Shown piece after piece: positions 12,240-22,951 of a DNA stretch of 64,000 bases. Within the stretch, counting starts at the first letter, position 1. Every line of letters starts with the position of its first letter. The translations under genes were made by a program, and so were the position numbers. The notes below the pieces were generated by a model, which did no database searches, had not been told where the DNA came from, and saw only the letters and a program-made list of their open reading frames with translations. This DNA is from Aquarana catesbeiana (taxonomy: Eukaryota > Chordata > Amphibia > Anura > Ranidae): NCBI RefSeq assembly GCF_042186555.1, contig NC_133326.1, forward strand, positions 491,825,393 to 491,889,392, written 5' to 3'.

Positions 12240-12830
12240 GCCTGCCCAAACATGCCCATCTATGCCTCAAACATACCCATTCGTGCGTCATACATGCCCA
12301 TCCATGCCTCATACATGCCCATCCATGCCTCAAACAAGCCTCATCCATGCCTCAAACATGCCCATCTGTGCCTCAAACATGCCAATCCGTGCCTCAAACA
12401 TGCCAATCCCTTCCTCATACATGCCCATTCGTGCCTCATTCCTTCCCCTTTCGTGCCTCATACATGCCCATCCATGCCTCAAACATGCCTCATCCATGCC
12501 CATCCGTGCCTCATACATGCTTCATACATGCCCATCCATGCCTCACCCGTGCCTCATACATGCCCATCCATGCCTCATCTGTGCCCATTCTTGCGTCATC
12601 CGTACTCATCCATTCCTCATCTGTGCCCATCCATACCTCATCAGTGCTCATCAATGCCTCATCAGTGCCCATTCATGCTCCATTCATGCCACATTAGTGC
12701 TCATCCGTGCCCATCCATGCCACATCACTGCTCATCCGTGCCTCATCAGTACTCATCCGTGCCTCATCAGCGCTCATTTGTGTCATATCCATGGTCACCC
12801 GTGACATATCAGTGCTCATCCTGATGGTGC
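12240..12830. repeat. Minisatellite, about 21-bp unit (CATGCCCATCCATGCCTCATA)
   Basis: Some 28 imperfect tandem copies of CATGCCCATCCATGCCTCAT-type units, degrading to CATCAGTGC-type units at the right end. Because the unit length is a multiple of three, three frames stay open (up to 198 codons, rich in His/Cys/Pro). They are not considered genes. Confidence 0.93.
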
Positions 12831-13177
12831 TCCCTGCATGTTGTGCCTGTTGTGTTGTGTGTATGTGGCCAGGCTGTGTAAAAGTCTCAAACGTGATATT
12901 GCCATACTCAGGAGGAGTAGCAGAATGTATTTTGAGTTGTATTTATTTATTTTTTTTAATCTTTTTTTATTAAATTTCCAGGTTGCACATACAGCTGTAG
13001 CCCATGCAGGGGCAAGATCAACAGGTCACATTTTCTTACAGCAACAGGCATCATAAAACACTAGACAATAACAATCTACTAAACTACTGCCCCAATGTTA
13101 GAGGCTTCAGTTCAGGATTAACTATGCTCAAATCCAGGATATTAGGATACAGAGTAAGGTGGTTGCTTCGGGACTAA

Positions 13178-13599
13178 TGCCCCGTACACACAGTCTGACT
13201 TTGTTCGGACATTCCGATAACAAAATCCTAGAATTTTTTCCGACGAATGTTGGCTCAAACTTGTCTTGCATACACACGGTCACACAAAGTTGTCGGAATA
13301 TCCGATCGATCTAAACGCGGTGACGTAAAACACGTACGTCGGGACTATAAACAGGGCAGTGGCCAATAGCTTTCATGTCTTTATTTATTCTGAGCATGCG
13401 TGGCACTTTGTCCGTCGGATTTGTGTACACACGATCGGAATTTCCGACAACGGATTTTGTTGTCGGAAAATTTTATATCCTGCTCTCAAACTTTGTGTGT
13501 CAGAAAATCCGATGGAAAATGTGTGATGGAGCCTACACACGGTCGGAATTTCCGACAACAAGGTCCTATCACACAAAATCCGACCGTGTGTACGGGGCA
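13178..13599. mobile_element. PIF/Harbinger-type MITE (copy 1)
   Basis: Inverted ends TGCCCCGTACACAC and GTGTGTACGGGGCA, flanked by TAA (13175-13177) and TTA (13600-13602), the TWA target of PIF/Harbinger elements. The interior has many CGGAATTTCCGAC-type palindromes. It lies in the L1 3' UTR. The same subfamily recurs in the opposite orientation at 52165-52599. The open frames on both strands here come from the repeat and are not genes. Confidence 0.85.
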
Positions 13600-13606
13600 T
13601 TAGTGT

Positions 13607-16600
13607 GGGGTCAGAGATTATTATAACTAACACAGGCTTGATCGCCACTTGCTGTAGTGGAGTCATACAGCCAACATGCCCAAACCTTATTACATTTGTT
13701 CTGGCAACCCCTGTTCGCATATGCGGCCTTATACAAGGGTAGACTGGCGTTTATCAGACCCTTCCAGAATCGGACAGAAGGAGGGGTGCTTCTAAATCAT
13801 TGTGATGGCTTTACGGACGTAAAACAGTAAAAGATTAATGAGTATTCTCCTGGCCATGGTCACTGACAGTTGTTCAACCAATCCTAGTAAACAATATCTT
13901 GGGTCACATGGTATATTTATCTTGGTTACACGTTTAATCACTTGAAGGACCTCTTGCCAGAATTGTTGTATTGCCGGACAGCTCCAAAATATATGGAAAA
14001 ACTCTCCAGGCTGGTGCGTGAATCACCAACACAATGGGGAATATGCCGCAGATATCCTGACTGTGGGGAGTATAGTATGCTCTGTGCAATATTTTATATT
14101 GAACCATTCTATCCCTGGCTGAGACCAGAGGGGTGAAGGGGAAATCCTGAATCTCCCCCCAATCATCCTCATCCAGTCCCGGGAGGTCCCCTACCCATTT
14201 CCTGTAGAGGGAGGACAACTCAGGTCTAGCAGCCACAAGCAGGTAGCCCATAGGCATGCACAGCCCATTGCATTAAGGTGTGCACCCCAAAGCTCAAACA
14301 TATATGCATGTGTGTGCATGTGTATATATACTGACAGTGTCAGTAGAGCAATAGACGGTGTCAGTAGGGCAGTGGATGGAGTCAGTAGTTTTTATTTTTA
14401 TTATTTTTTTACAATTTTTTTTTTTTTCTACAATTTTTTTAGAAGCCCCATTAGGGGGCCTTGGTGAAATGTCAGGAGTCTAAATGGGCAATCTGCGCAA
14501 CATGGGGTGATTAGGGTGTTCCTAAGGCACACCTGGCACACCCTGTGCGCACGCCTATGAGGTAGCCATAAAGTTGATTTGTGGGCTTCCCCAAGTCCTT
14601 CATTCGGAGGGTAGATTCCAATTCTGAGTATGATGAAGTTACCAGTTGACCCAGAAATTGGCACCTAAAAGCGTGAGCAATCTGGAGGTATCTAAAATAT
14701 GCATGAGCAGGTACATTACATTTTTTTTGTAGAGTATGAAAAGAAGACAGCTCAGTGTTAGTGATAATATGTTCCAGCTTCACAATTTTGTGTTTGGCCC
14801 AAGCCTGTGGATCTGGGATGGTGTAGAAATGCGGGAGATTGTGATTCAGCCACAATGGTGTATGTGGAGAAAACAAATTCTGCTGGGACGTCTGCAGAGC
14901 TTCACTCATTTTCCACACCTGTAGGATGGTGCTCATAGAAGTAGTGAGGTGGTGTGGGGACTTTTCTCCCTAAACAACAGCCCCTGTAAGGCCTTCAGAG
15001 ATTTGACAATTGCTGCCTCCAGCACTGTAGCAGAATTGGTTAGATCAGGCTGAGGCCACCAATGGGCAGTCACCAGCTTGGTATCAGGGAAATATTTATA
15101 ACAATTGGGAAAAGCCAATCCCCCCTATCCGCAGGCCTGGTCAAAGTGGTATATTTGTATCTGGGTGGTTTTGATCCCCAAAAAAAAGACGTGAAAAGTC
15201 GTTTAAAGGAATTGAAGAGTTTTTTTAATTTGGGGAGGACCTTCATTTTTAAGAAGTTTATGCGCCCGTCCAATTAGTGAAAGAGGAAGGTTGCTCCCTG
15301 CTTTCAGTCTAGTCTTAACCCCAGCCAGCACAGGATCCAGGTTAAGTTTCACCAAGTCCCTACTGTGTCTTGATATCACAATGCCTAAATAGGTAAAGTG
15401 GTCAACCCACTGCAGCGGGAGAGAGGGGGGTGAGGAAGATCTAGCCTCCTCATCTATTGGAAACAGTTGGGATTTGTGCCAATTCACCCGTAAACCCGTG
15501 AAGGTTGATAAGGTGTTCGTAATGCTAAGGGCACCCTGCAGAGAGGCTCCAGCGTCATTCAAGAAGAGCAGTAAATCATCGGCATAGAGAGCCACTCTCT
15601 TCTCCAGCCACCCCACCCAAAGGCTGCGAATCTGGGTGAAATTCTGAGGGCTTCAGCAATGGGTTCCATGGCCAGGGCGAAGAGGGCCGGGGAGAGAGGG
15701 CATCCCTGTCTGGTGCCCCTATGCAGGAGGAAGGGGGCAGACAGCTAGCCATTAAGTCTTATGCTTGCCAGGGGGCCAGTGTAGAGTGCACGTATTCAAT
15801 CGATAAATTTTAATGGGAATCCCATCCTCCTCATCACCTCCCACAGATAAGCCCATTCCACAGTATCAAATGCCTTTTCCATGTCTAGGGTGGCAATCGT
15901 TCTAGTACCTCAATTTGTGTGAGGGGCATGGATATTGGAGAATAGTCTGCGTATGTCAATATTTGTGGACCTACCGGGCATAAAGCCCACTTGATCCGGG
16001 TCTACAAGGGATTTTATAACTTTATTTAGTCTGGTGGCAAGCAACTTGGTAAGGATTTTCAAATCACAATTGAGAAGTGCAATTGGCCTGTAGGAGGCGC
16101 ACAGTTTGGGTTCCTTATTTGGCTTGGAAATAAAAAAAATATGGGCTTCCTTCATGGAGGGGGGTAAAGAGCCTGCTAGTAAACAGGATTTTAAAAACTC
16201 GGCCAGTCTTGGGGCAAGCAATTCAGTGTGGGCTCTATAAAACTCCATGGGCAAGCCATCAGGGCCCAGGCCTTACCCGCCGGGAAAGAATGTATAGCAA
16301 TTGTGATTTCTTCTGGGGTGATGTCTGCGACTAGAAGATTCCTCTCAGAGTCAGAGAGCCAGCCTAACGCCAGAGTATCCAAAACAGAGGTCATGGGCGC
16401 AGGGTCAAAAGCATTCAGCAAGGAGGAAGTGTACAGTGTAGTGAAGAATCTAGTGAATTCAGTCAGGATGTCCTCCTGTGAGACAGCCGTTACACCATCC
16501 GCTGTGAGGATTTCGGAGACAACTGCAAGGGGTCTATCTTGTTGTGCTAGTAGCGCCAGTAATCTTATGTTTTTATCCCCATACTCCAAGTATTCCTGCC

Positions 16601-17362
16601 TAGCAGACTGTATGCCAAGTCTAGTGACTTCAGAGACACGAAGATGCAGTTCCCTCCTAAGGGAGGAGAGATGATCAAAGTTTGGGGCAGTGGGTGATGC
16701 AGAGTACTGACCTAAGGCCCTATCAACCTTGCGTTGCAGCGAACAGACCATATCACCTTGCTCCACCTTTACAGCAGCCACAGCAGAGATGTACTGTCCT
16801 CTGCTGTGAGCCTTGAACGCATTCCAAGTCACCTCCGGGAGGCCGACTCTGTCGACTTGTGGTTAATCCAATGGGGTTATAACCTCCAAAGGGCTCGGTT
16901 GCGCGACTTTGGGGTCCTAATGGTCAATTTCAGGGGGTTATGATGAAAGGCCGGAGGGAAGATAACATGCCTCTTGGATCTCGCTGAGAAGGGCTGTGTT
17001 TGCAAATGCCAGGTCTATATGTGATGAGGTCTTAAAGGTGGTAGAGAAACAGGAGTAAGTCCTGTCTTGAGTATGTAACCATCTCCATGCCTCTGTAAAG
17101 TCCGTGGCATTTGCCCAGGTGCCCACATCTGAATTGAAGTTAGTCTGAGGTGAGGGGCCTATCCAGGTCTCGTGATTGGGTGGCATTGAAGTCACCCATG
17201 AACAGTATTTAAGCAGGGCAGTGCAGAGCCAATCTCTCATATAATGAGTACAGTGACTAGGAGGGGGCAGGTAAACATTGACAACAATATATTTCCTGTT
17301 GTATATGGTCAACACCAACATAACATATTTCCCATGCGGGTCTAGATGGACCTCATGAATTA
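13607..17362 (-). pseudogene. L1 ORF2: endonuclease C-term, reverse transcriptase, C-terminal domain
   Basis: From 17362 down: the endonuclease C-terminal half (VNVYLPP near 17280 and SHIDLAFAN near 17010, the Asp/His-type active-site area); a linker (16832-16191, with DITPEEITIAIHSFPAGKA); RT fingers and palm (16254-15910, SYRPIALLNCDLKILTKLLA and QVGFMPGRST); the catalytic YADD at 15575-15586; thumb (15600-15070); and the C-terminal domain (14936-13934), split by the MITE 14249-14559. At least five frame breaks make it inactive. The downstream stretch to 13607 and beyond the MITE at 13178 is 3' UTR. Confidence 0.9.
14249..14559. mobile_element. hAT-type MITE inside L1 ORF2
   Basis: Ends CATAGGCATGCACAG and CTGTGCGCACGCCTATG are inverted and flanked by the identical 8-bp duplication AGGTAGCC (14241-14248 and 14560-14567). 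It splits the L1 ORF2 C-terminal domain. It contains a poly-T tract (14390-14440). Confidence 0.85.
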
Positions 17363-17933
17363 ACCCTTTCATGACTAAGCCTATTTTTGAAATCTGGTGT
17401 TTACAAGTTAAAATCCTTATTTTTTGCTATAAAATGACTTAGAACCCCCAAACATTATATATATTTTTTTAGCAGAGAATCTAGAGAATAAAATGGCAAT
17501 TGTTGCAATATTTTTTATCACACGGTATTTGTGCAGCGGTGTTTTAAACGCAAATTTTTGGAAAAGTGACACTTTCATGTATTTTAAAAAATCCAAACAG
17601 TAAAGTTACCCCAATTTTTTGTATAATGTGAAAGATGATGTTACGCCGAGTAAATAGATACCAAACATGTCACCCTTTATAATTGCACGCACTCGTGGAA
17701 TGGCGACAAACTACGGTACCTTTGAATTTCCATAGGCGACAATTTAAAAATTTTTTTACGGATACCAGGTTTGAGCTACAGAGGAGGTCTAGGGCTAGAA
17801 TTATTGCTCTCGCTCTGACGATCGCGGCGATACCTCACATGTGTGGTTTGAACACCGTTTACATATGCGGGCACGACTTCCGTATGCGTTTTCTTCGCTG
17901 CGCGAGCTCGCGGGGACAGGGGCACTTTAAAAA

Positions 17934-17966
<33 letters not shown>

Positions 17967-18560
17967 GTACTTTATAAATTGTGTTTAAATTTTTTTATTT
18001 TTTTTTTACTTTTATTGCTGTCACAAGCAATGTAAACATCCCTTGTGACAGTAATATGTGGTGACAGGTACTCTTTATGGAGGGATGGGGGGTCTAAAAG
18101 ACCCCCCATCCCTCCTTTACACTTCAAAGTATTCAGATCGCCGAAAACGGAGATTCTGAATACTGTGTACTTTTTTAAATTCTGCGCCATTGGCAGCCGA
18201 GTAAACGGGAAGTGACGTCATGACGTCGCTTCCGCATTTACAAGAAGAAGGCTGGAACGAAGCCGCTCGCAGCTTCGTTCCAGCCCGCCCCCAGCTGCCG
18301 AAGGCAGCCGAACGGACACCGGGCCTCCCGATCGCACGGGAGGCCCGGTAACAGCGGCGGGAGGCGGCGGGAGGGGGGGATGTCCCCTCCCGCTCCTCCG
18401 GTATAACAGCCGAGCGGCTTTTAGCCACATCGGTTGTTATACTCGGGTAGCTGATCGCCCGCTGAAAACAACGGTACCGGGATGATGCCTGCAGCTGCGG
18501 GCATCATCCCGGTATAACCCCGGAAAGCCGAGTACGCATATATGCGTTCGGTCGGCGGGA
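17363..18560 (+). repeat. Dispersed repeat R1 inserted in L1 endonuclease
   Basis: Begins TTAACCCTTTCATGAC next to the L1 endonuclease C-terminal half and ends near GGGAAGGGGATTTA before the next endonuclease piece. The same family (AT-rich body, ends near AACCACTTGA or CCCTTTCATGACCA) recurs at 12831-12944, 29998-31195, 40330-41870 and 45857-46436. A TTAA target is suggested on the left (TTAA) and is imperfect on the right (TTTA). No coding capacity was recognised. Confidence 0.65.
18079..18513. repeat. Series of four perfect hairpins
   Basis: Four inverted repeats lie in 435 bp: 18079-18095/18099-18115 (17-bp arms, AAA loop), 18251-18263/18272-18284 (13 bp), 18319-18330/18337-18348 (12 bp) and 18477-18489/18501-18513 (13 bp). 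They are inside the R1 copy. Their function is unknown. Confidence 0.85.
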
Positions 18561-18650
18561 AGGGGATTTATACACAGCATTTGTTTACTCATCAGAATAG
18601 ACACCCCTCGGGAGTATGTGGAGTAGGTCGCATGAAATTCTTTCTGTACC
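18561..18650 (-). pseudogene. L1 ORF2 endonuclease, middle fragment
   Basis: The minus-strand translation carries YSTYSRGVSILMSK, the conserved middle of the L1 apurinic-type endonuclease. It lies between the R1 insertion (left) and the provirus (right). It continues directly from the fragment at 27031-27213 once the provirus and one GTACC are discounted, which fixes the provirus as an insertion into this L1. Confidence 0.85.
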
Positions 18651-19493
18651 TGAAATAAATGGCTTAATATTGTATAAAAAGCCTTCAATAATGATGATTT
18701 CTCGTGAGACGAATTTTGGAATTATTTCTGCTTGAGTCAGCTTAAATCAAACTGTGTGTTTTATTGTACACACATAAACTTGGAAAATACTTACAAAAAT
18801 AGTACATTCATATTCAGAATTAGTGTTGTTTCATATATGCAAAAAATGTTCAAATATAGTTCATTTGTTTCAAAGATCTGAAAAAAGTTCTTAAAGTCAT
18901 TAGAACATGTGCTTTCCCTTTGTCTTGGCGTTTTAAAGATGGCCGTTTAACTTCTTGTGTCCTGGAAGAAATTCTGTGTGTCTTGAATAGGTGGATGTAG
19001 CTTGGAGAGGGAGATGTGTCTGGCTTTGAAGCAGGAGATGTAACAAAGAAAGAGGCAGAAGACTGGATCCCTTGTGTCTATATGAACTCAGTCTTTCAAA
19101 TTCGCACCCAAACACAAATCCCTCCCATACACTCCCCTTTCTCCTCCTTCCTAAGAGTGTAGGCTAACAGAGAGCAACATCTGTTTTTAACTTCACCAAA
19201 CCTTTTAAACATGAAACCAGATATATGTGAGAGACTATCAGACTAAACATCAGACCATTTAAAACATAAACGCATATATCAAACAAAGTATCGGTTACAT
19301 AGGAAGATTTTCAACCTATACATATATTATTTACAAAATCCATCAAATTCTGACAGGGTCTTGACCTGCATTTTCAGTCAATGAGTAGCCATCTGGATAT
19401 CACTAGCTCAAAGTCTTATCATTCACACAAATATGGAAAATGCATATTCTTTTTAATAAAGCCAATTAAAATTTAGATATTAAGAATATAACA
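18651..19493 (-). repeat. 3' LTR of the provirus
   Basis: 843 bp, bounded by TG and CA on the minus strand, with the GTACC duplication at its outer edge. On the minus strand an AATAAA lies at 18765-18760. A purine-rich stretch AGAGGGGAA directly precedes it (about 19502-19494). Confidence 0.93.
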
Positions 19494-19502
19494 TTCCCCT
19501 CT
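19494..19502 (-). promoter_or_regulatory. Polypurine tract of the provirus
   Basis: AGAGGGGAA on the minus strand, immediately upstream of the 3' LTR, is the position and composition expected for plus-strand priming. Confidence 0.7.
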
Positions 19503-19553
19503 GAAATATGAATAACAATCATATTTTATCCATTCATAGCATACATGTCCCAT

Positions 19554-21404
19554 TCATACCGACTTTGATCCAATAACTCCAAATGTATTTCCATCACCAA
19601 CCGAGTTTGCAATACCAAAACCCATCTTTCTCTTAAGCTTATTTTGCAATAAACGATCTCCTTTCTTGATTTCATTTCTAATTCGATAATATAATTTTTT
19701 CATTCTAAACATCAAACATAACTGGAATATAATGAATAACATAATAATAATAAAAAGAATAACTATAGGATGTGATAAAATATTTCCTGCTGCTGAGGTT
19801 ATTGAAGTTTTTCCCCAAATTGATACACTATTACTAAATTTTTTCCACCAATTACTTCCTGAAAATTCTGACCATTGATGAGATATCTCTTGCAAATTAC
19901 CTTGTTCATGTTTAAACAATATTTCTGCATTCTGCAGTTCCTTAGCCAAAGCTATCAATAAACCTTTATCCTTATGAATTACATTTGCCCATTCTTCCCA
20001 AGGAAATTCATCTATCTGAGATATATTATATTGTGTGGGAAGAGCACTTATATTTTTCATAAGCATATTTGTTAAATTTGTTCTAAACCCATTAATACTT
20101 ATTGCTACAATGTCTCCTTCTATACAATACAAGCCTTGATTTAGGTTTTCTGTATTTGTACAAGAAGAGAAAAAAGTTTTAACCCTTTCTGTATCTGACA
20201 TGATCTGAAAACAAACCTTCTTTTTATCTACACGAGTAATTAATTCAGAAATTGTTTCAACTTTTTCTATTCTTGCTGAACATAATGTATGATTATGATA
20301 ACAAGAATGAAAAATACTTTTATCTTGATTAGGTAAACAAATAACTTTAGACTGAAATTGTAAACATGATGACAAATCTAATTGTTCTAATTCAGAATTT
20401 TCATTGTTAAATGCAAAATCTGTATACTGTAATTTATAATACAATAATTGTGTATTGCTGACGGGTAATCCCAAGACAGTGATTGGAACCAAAATTTGTT
20501 CTTGTCCTGCTATTGGAATCATAGAAGAACTATAACAAACATCCTGTTTACATCCTATCCATTTATTTACCCATAAATCTGTATGATTTATAGCATATAC
20601 ACATTCTCTGGGTAAATTCTGTAAAATGCCAAGAGGGGTTATTCCACTCTGAAATGCTTGTGCAATTATTTTAAAATTAGTGGAATATTCAGTCTGGATT
20701 TCTAAACATGCTCTGGCAATATGAGAATGTTGTTCACTTAACATTAAATTAAGAGTAATATTTTGAAGATGTAAAATAGATGGACCCATTATATTAGCTG
20801 TTTTAATAACCATATTTTCTAAAATTTCATTTAAATTTCTCTGTATTTTAATCCCGTTACTACCCACTAAACCAGCTGTCTCAAGATCAGACTTTAAAGT
20901 ATTAATATCCATACTATTTGTTATACTCCCAATTGTGCCAATCCCTCCTAAAATACCTTCAACAATACCACGCTTATTTCTGTTATGATTTATATTATTA
21001 ATTCCAAACCATCTTTCAATACCCAATTCCATATTAACCAAATGTCCTTGACATTGTGGAAACCTTGTAGAAATTTTCCATTCTGAAACATTAAAGTTCC
21101 ACAATATAATGACAAACTTTCCCTCTCTCAAAAGAGTTCTGGATTGGAAATGGTTAATCTGGAATGGATTTGCTGAGACACTTTTCTTACCAACACATGG
21201 AGTTTTCCTAGGAGACCTTACAACAACACTTCCCTTCGCACATTTCATTGGATAATTTACTATTGATATGCAACATTCATATATACCAGTATCATTCAAA
21301 GATACTCTCATTTGTTGATAAACAAATGTATTATTGATCCAATTCACACTACCATAAATTCCTTTATGAATTATCATAGTAGAACTGTGAAGAAAACTTC
21401 CCAA
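19554..21404 (-). CDS. env: Provirus envelope: end of surface part plus long transmembrane subunit
   Basis: A 616-codon open frame, the longest in the provirus; its first codon is TTG and a stop lies two codons upstream, so the N-terminus is incomplete. Residues 1-70 include an Ig V-set-like signature (MRVSLNDTGIYECC, about 32-45). A furin-type site, RNKR, ends at residue 145 (cleavage between 20970 and 20969), followed by a Gly-rich fusion peptide (GIVEGILGGIGTIGSI). The transmembrane subunit is then about 470 residues, with many cysteines, a membrane anchor at about 545-568 and a 48-residue basic cytoplasmic tail. No CX6CC motif was seen. The surface part seems very short compared with known retroviruses. 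Confidence 0.85.
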   Translation of the reverse strand: MGSFLHSSTMIIHKGIYGSVNWINNTFVYQQMRVSLNDTGIYECCISIVNYPMKCAKGSVVVRSPRKTPCVGKKSVSANPFQINHFQSRTLLREGKFVIILWNFNVSEWKISTRFPQCQGHLVNMELGIERWFGINNINHNRNKRGIVEGILGGIGTIGSITNSMDINTLKSDLETAGLVGSNGIKIQRNLNEILENMVIKTANIMGPSILHLQNITLNLMLSEQHSHIARACLEIQTEYSTNFKIIAQAFQSGITPLGILQNLPRECVYAINHTDLWVNKWIGCKQDVCYSSSMIPIAGQEQILVPITVLGLPVSNTQLLYYKLQYTDFAFNNENSELEQLDLSSCLQFQSKVICLPNQDKSIFHSCYHNHTLCSARIEKVETISELITRVDKKKVCFQIMSDTERVKTFFSSCTNTENLNQGLYCIEGDIVAISINGFRTNLTNMLMKNISALPTQYNISQIDEFPWEEWANVIHKDKGLLIALAKELQNAEILFKHEQGNLQEISHQWSEFSGSNWWKKFSNSVSIWGKTSITSAAGNILSHPIVILFIIIMLFIIFQLCLMFRMKKLYYRIRNEIKKGDRLLQNKLKRKMGFGIANSVGDGNTFGVIGSKSV

Positions 21405-22853
21405 AAATTAATCGTTCCTTTTCCAAGTTACCAAAGAATCTTGAGGTACATATATTTTTGTTTTACATATCAAATGCAAACTATCATGGGATAGTAGGCA
21501 TCATGCAAAATTACCAAACATGCATAGCAAATAAATAAACAGACCATACACCCATTTAATTAAAATAATAATTCTTTATTCTATATTTATTGGATAAAAT
21601 TGGCCACGGCCTGATTTATTGGTTTTATTCTATTTTTTAATACCAAACCAAATCTATTCATAACATCAAATCCATTCTCATAAAGCATATTCTCAACCAA
21701 ACTTTATTTTGACCATAAACCATAATCAACCCAGCCACTGAGACTCGAGCTGAATCAGCATTTATCATCAAATCTTCTTCTTAAATCTCCCCTTTGGTTA
21801 TTCACCAAAGGGAGCCACCACATAAATCTTTGGCCGCGACGGGGGGGGGGTTAGGGCGGGGAGCTCTTAGTGCTGTAATTTCTCTGGCAACTGTCACAAT
21901 CCTGACTGGAAATTTCCTTTAAATAGGCTATAGGATCCCTTCTGGAATATTCTAAAGGTCATATGACCTTAACTGACCAATCCTAACTGGCCTCTTGACC
22001 TTTCCAGAACATTCTAAAACACCTGACTAAAATTGCCCAATCAATGCTATACTATTTAACCTTCTAGATTCTTCTATGACACCTGACCTTAACTGCCCAA
22101 TCCCTAATAGTCTATTAACCTTCTATAACCTCTTAATCACCTAACCCTAAACAGCCTATCAAATTTAACCTTACCTGCAATACCTATTCCTAATATTCTT
22201 TTAAATGCCGATGCCACAATCCCATGAGGAAAGGCGGCCCAATATGGCCTATCCTTTATTTCCCCATTATCTTCAAAAATATTTAAAGATTGTTACCTTT
22301 TTCAAATACTGACCAAAAACTCCTTCCCAATATATTACATTCAAAAGTTCCGGGTTCTGTTGTTTAACCTATAAGATCCCAGCATTTTAACAAAATTTGT
22401 TTTGGATTCTATTTTAACGTTGACCTCAACATTATTACTATGAATGAAATATAATTCCATACAGCAATCATATCCCTGTCCTACAAATACATATCCATAC
22501 AATTCTTCAGCTGTATTAATATCAACATATCTAGAATTATATTCTGTCATTTGTATTAAGATCAATATCTTTATCACTCTTGTCCTCTGTATTAATATCA
22601 ATGTCTTTATCACTTTTGTCATCTATATTGATATCAGTATCTAGATCTCTTTTGTCTCTGAATAATGTAATGACTTTGTTGTGTAATTCTTCAATCCTGT
22701 TAACCTTTGCATAGTTGGAACAGTTTGTGATATATTTTACCACAGATAAAATTGTCACTAGGGAAAAGATGAATCCTGTGATGATGATAAATCTTCTCTC
22801 TTTAACACTTTCTTTTGTTGATCAGTCATCTTTCTTCTTTTTTTGGAATCCAT
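21405..22853 (-). pseudogene. Provirus env: leader and surface-subunit region, broken
   Basis: An ATG at 22853, about 100 bp after the integrase stop, opens a Lys/Arg-rich N-terminus. After a frame change near 22800 a hydrophobic segment follows (about 22795-22730), giving a basic-tail-plus-membrane-anchor leader. Next comes an Asp/Asn/Lys-rich tandem stretch (about 22650-22550). From about 22560 to 22341 another frame includes GYVFVGQGYDCCMELYF. A non-coding-looking block (21830-22172) separates this from an Ig V-like segment starting near 21480. One in-frame stop (TAA at 21410-21408) lies inside that Ig-like segment, just upstream of the long env frame. Confidence 0.55.
21830..22172 (-). 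promoter_or_regulatory. Promoter-like block inside the provirus
   Basis: Four degenerate direct repeats of about 60 bp (22172-22111, 22110-22051, 22050-21988, 21982-21943), each with a TTCTAGAA/GTTAAGG-like core, precede a TATTTAA (21925-21919) on the minus strand. A GC-rich stretch with a C-run follows (21860-21840). The arrangement looks like an enhancer array plus TATA. It could be a retained internal promoter or an inserted LTR piece. Confidence 0.4.
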
Positions 22854-22951
22854 GATTCCTCCAGGTTAATGAAATATAATTCATTCCTAGGAAAAATAAA
22901 AGCAGCATCATTTATCTCAGAATATTACATTTGTTATACCCACATTTTTAT

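Noticed and set aside
12228..12824. 198-codon and overlapping frames rich in His/Cys/Pro
   Set aside because: The 21-bp repeat unit is a multiple of three, so all three frames stay open without meaning.
12228..12830. Possible CRISPR-like array
   Set aside because: Units are adjacent without unique spacers, vary in sequence and sit in a vertebrate genome; it is a minisatellite.
13375..13720. Small frames with RSEFPTT/FRQQ repeats, also near 52062-52391 and 51516-51798
   Set aside because: They are translations of the palindromic Harbinger-type MITEs, appear on both strands, and have no start or domain context.
17683..17988. 101-codon plus-strand frame
   Set aside because: It lies in the R1 repeat, has no domain features and ends in a poly-T run.
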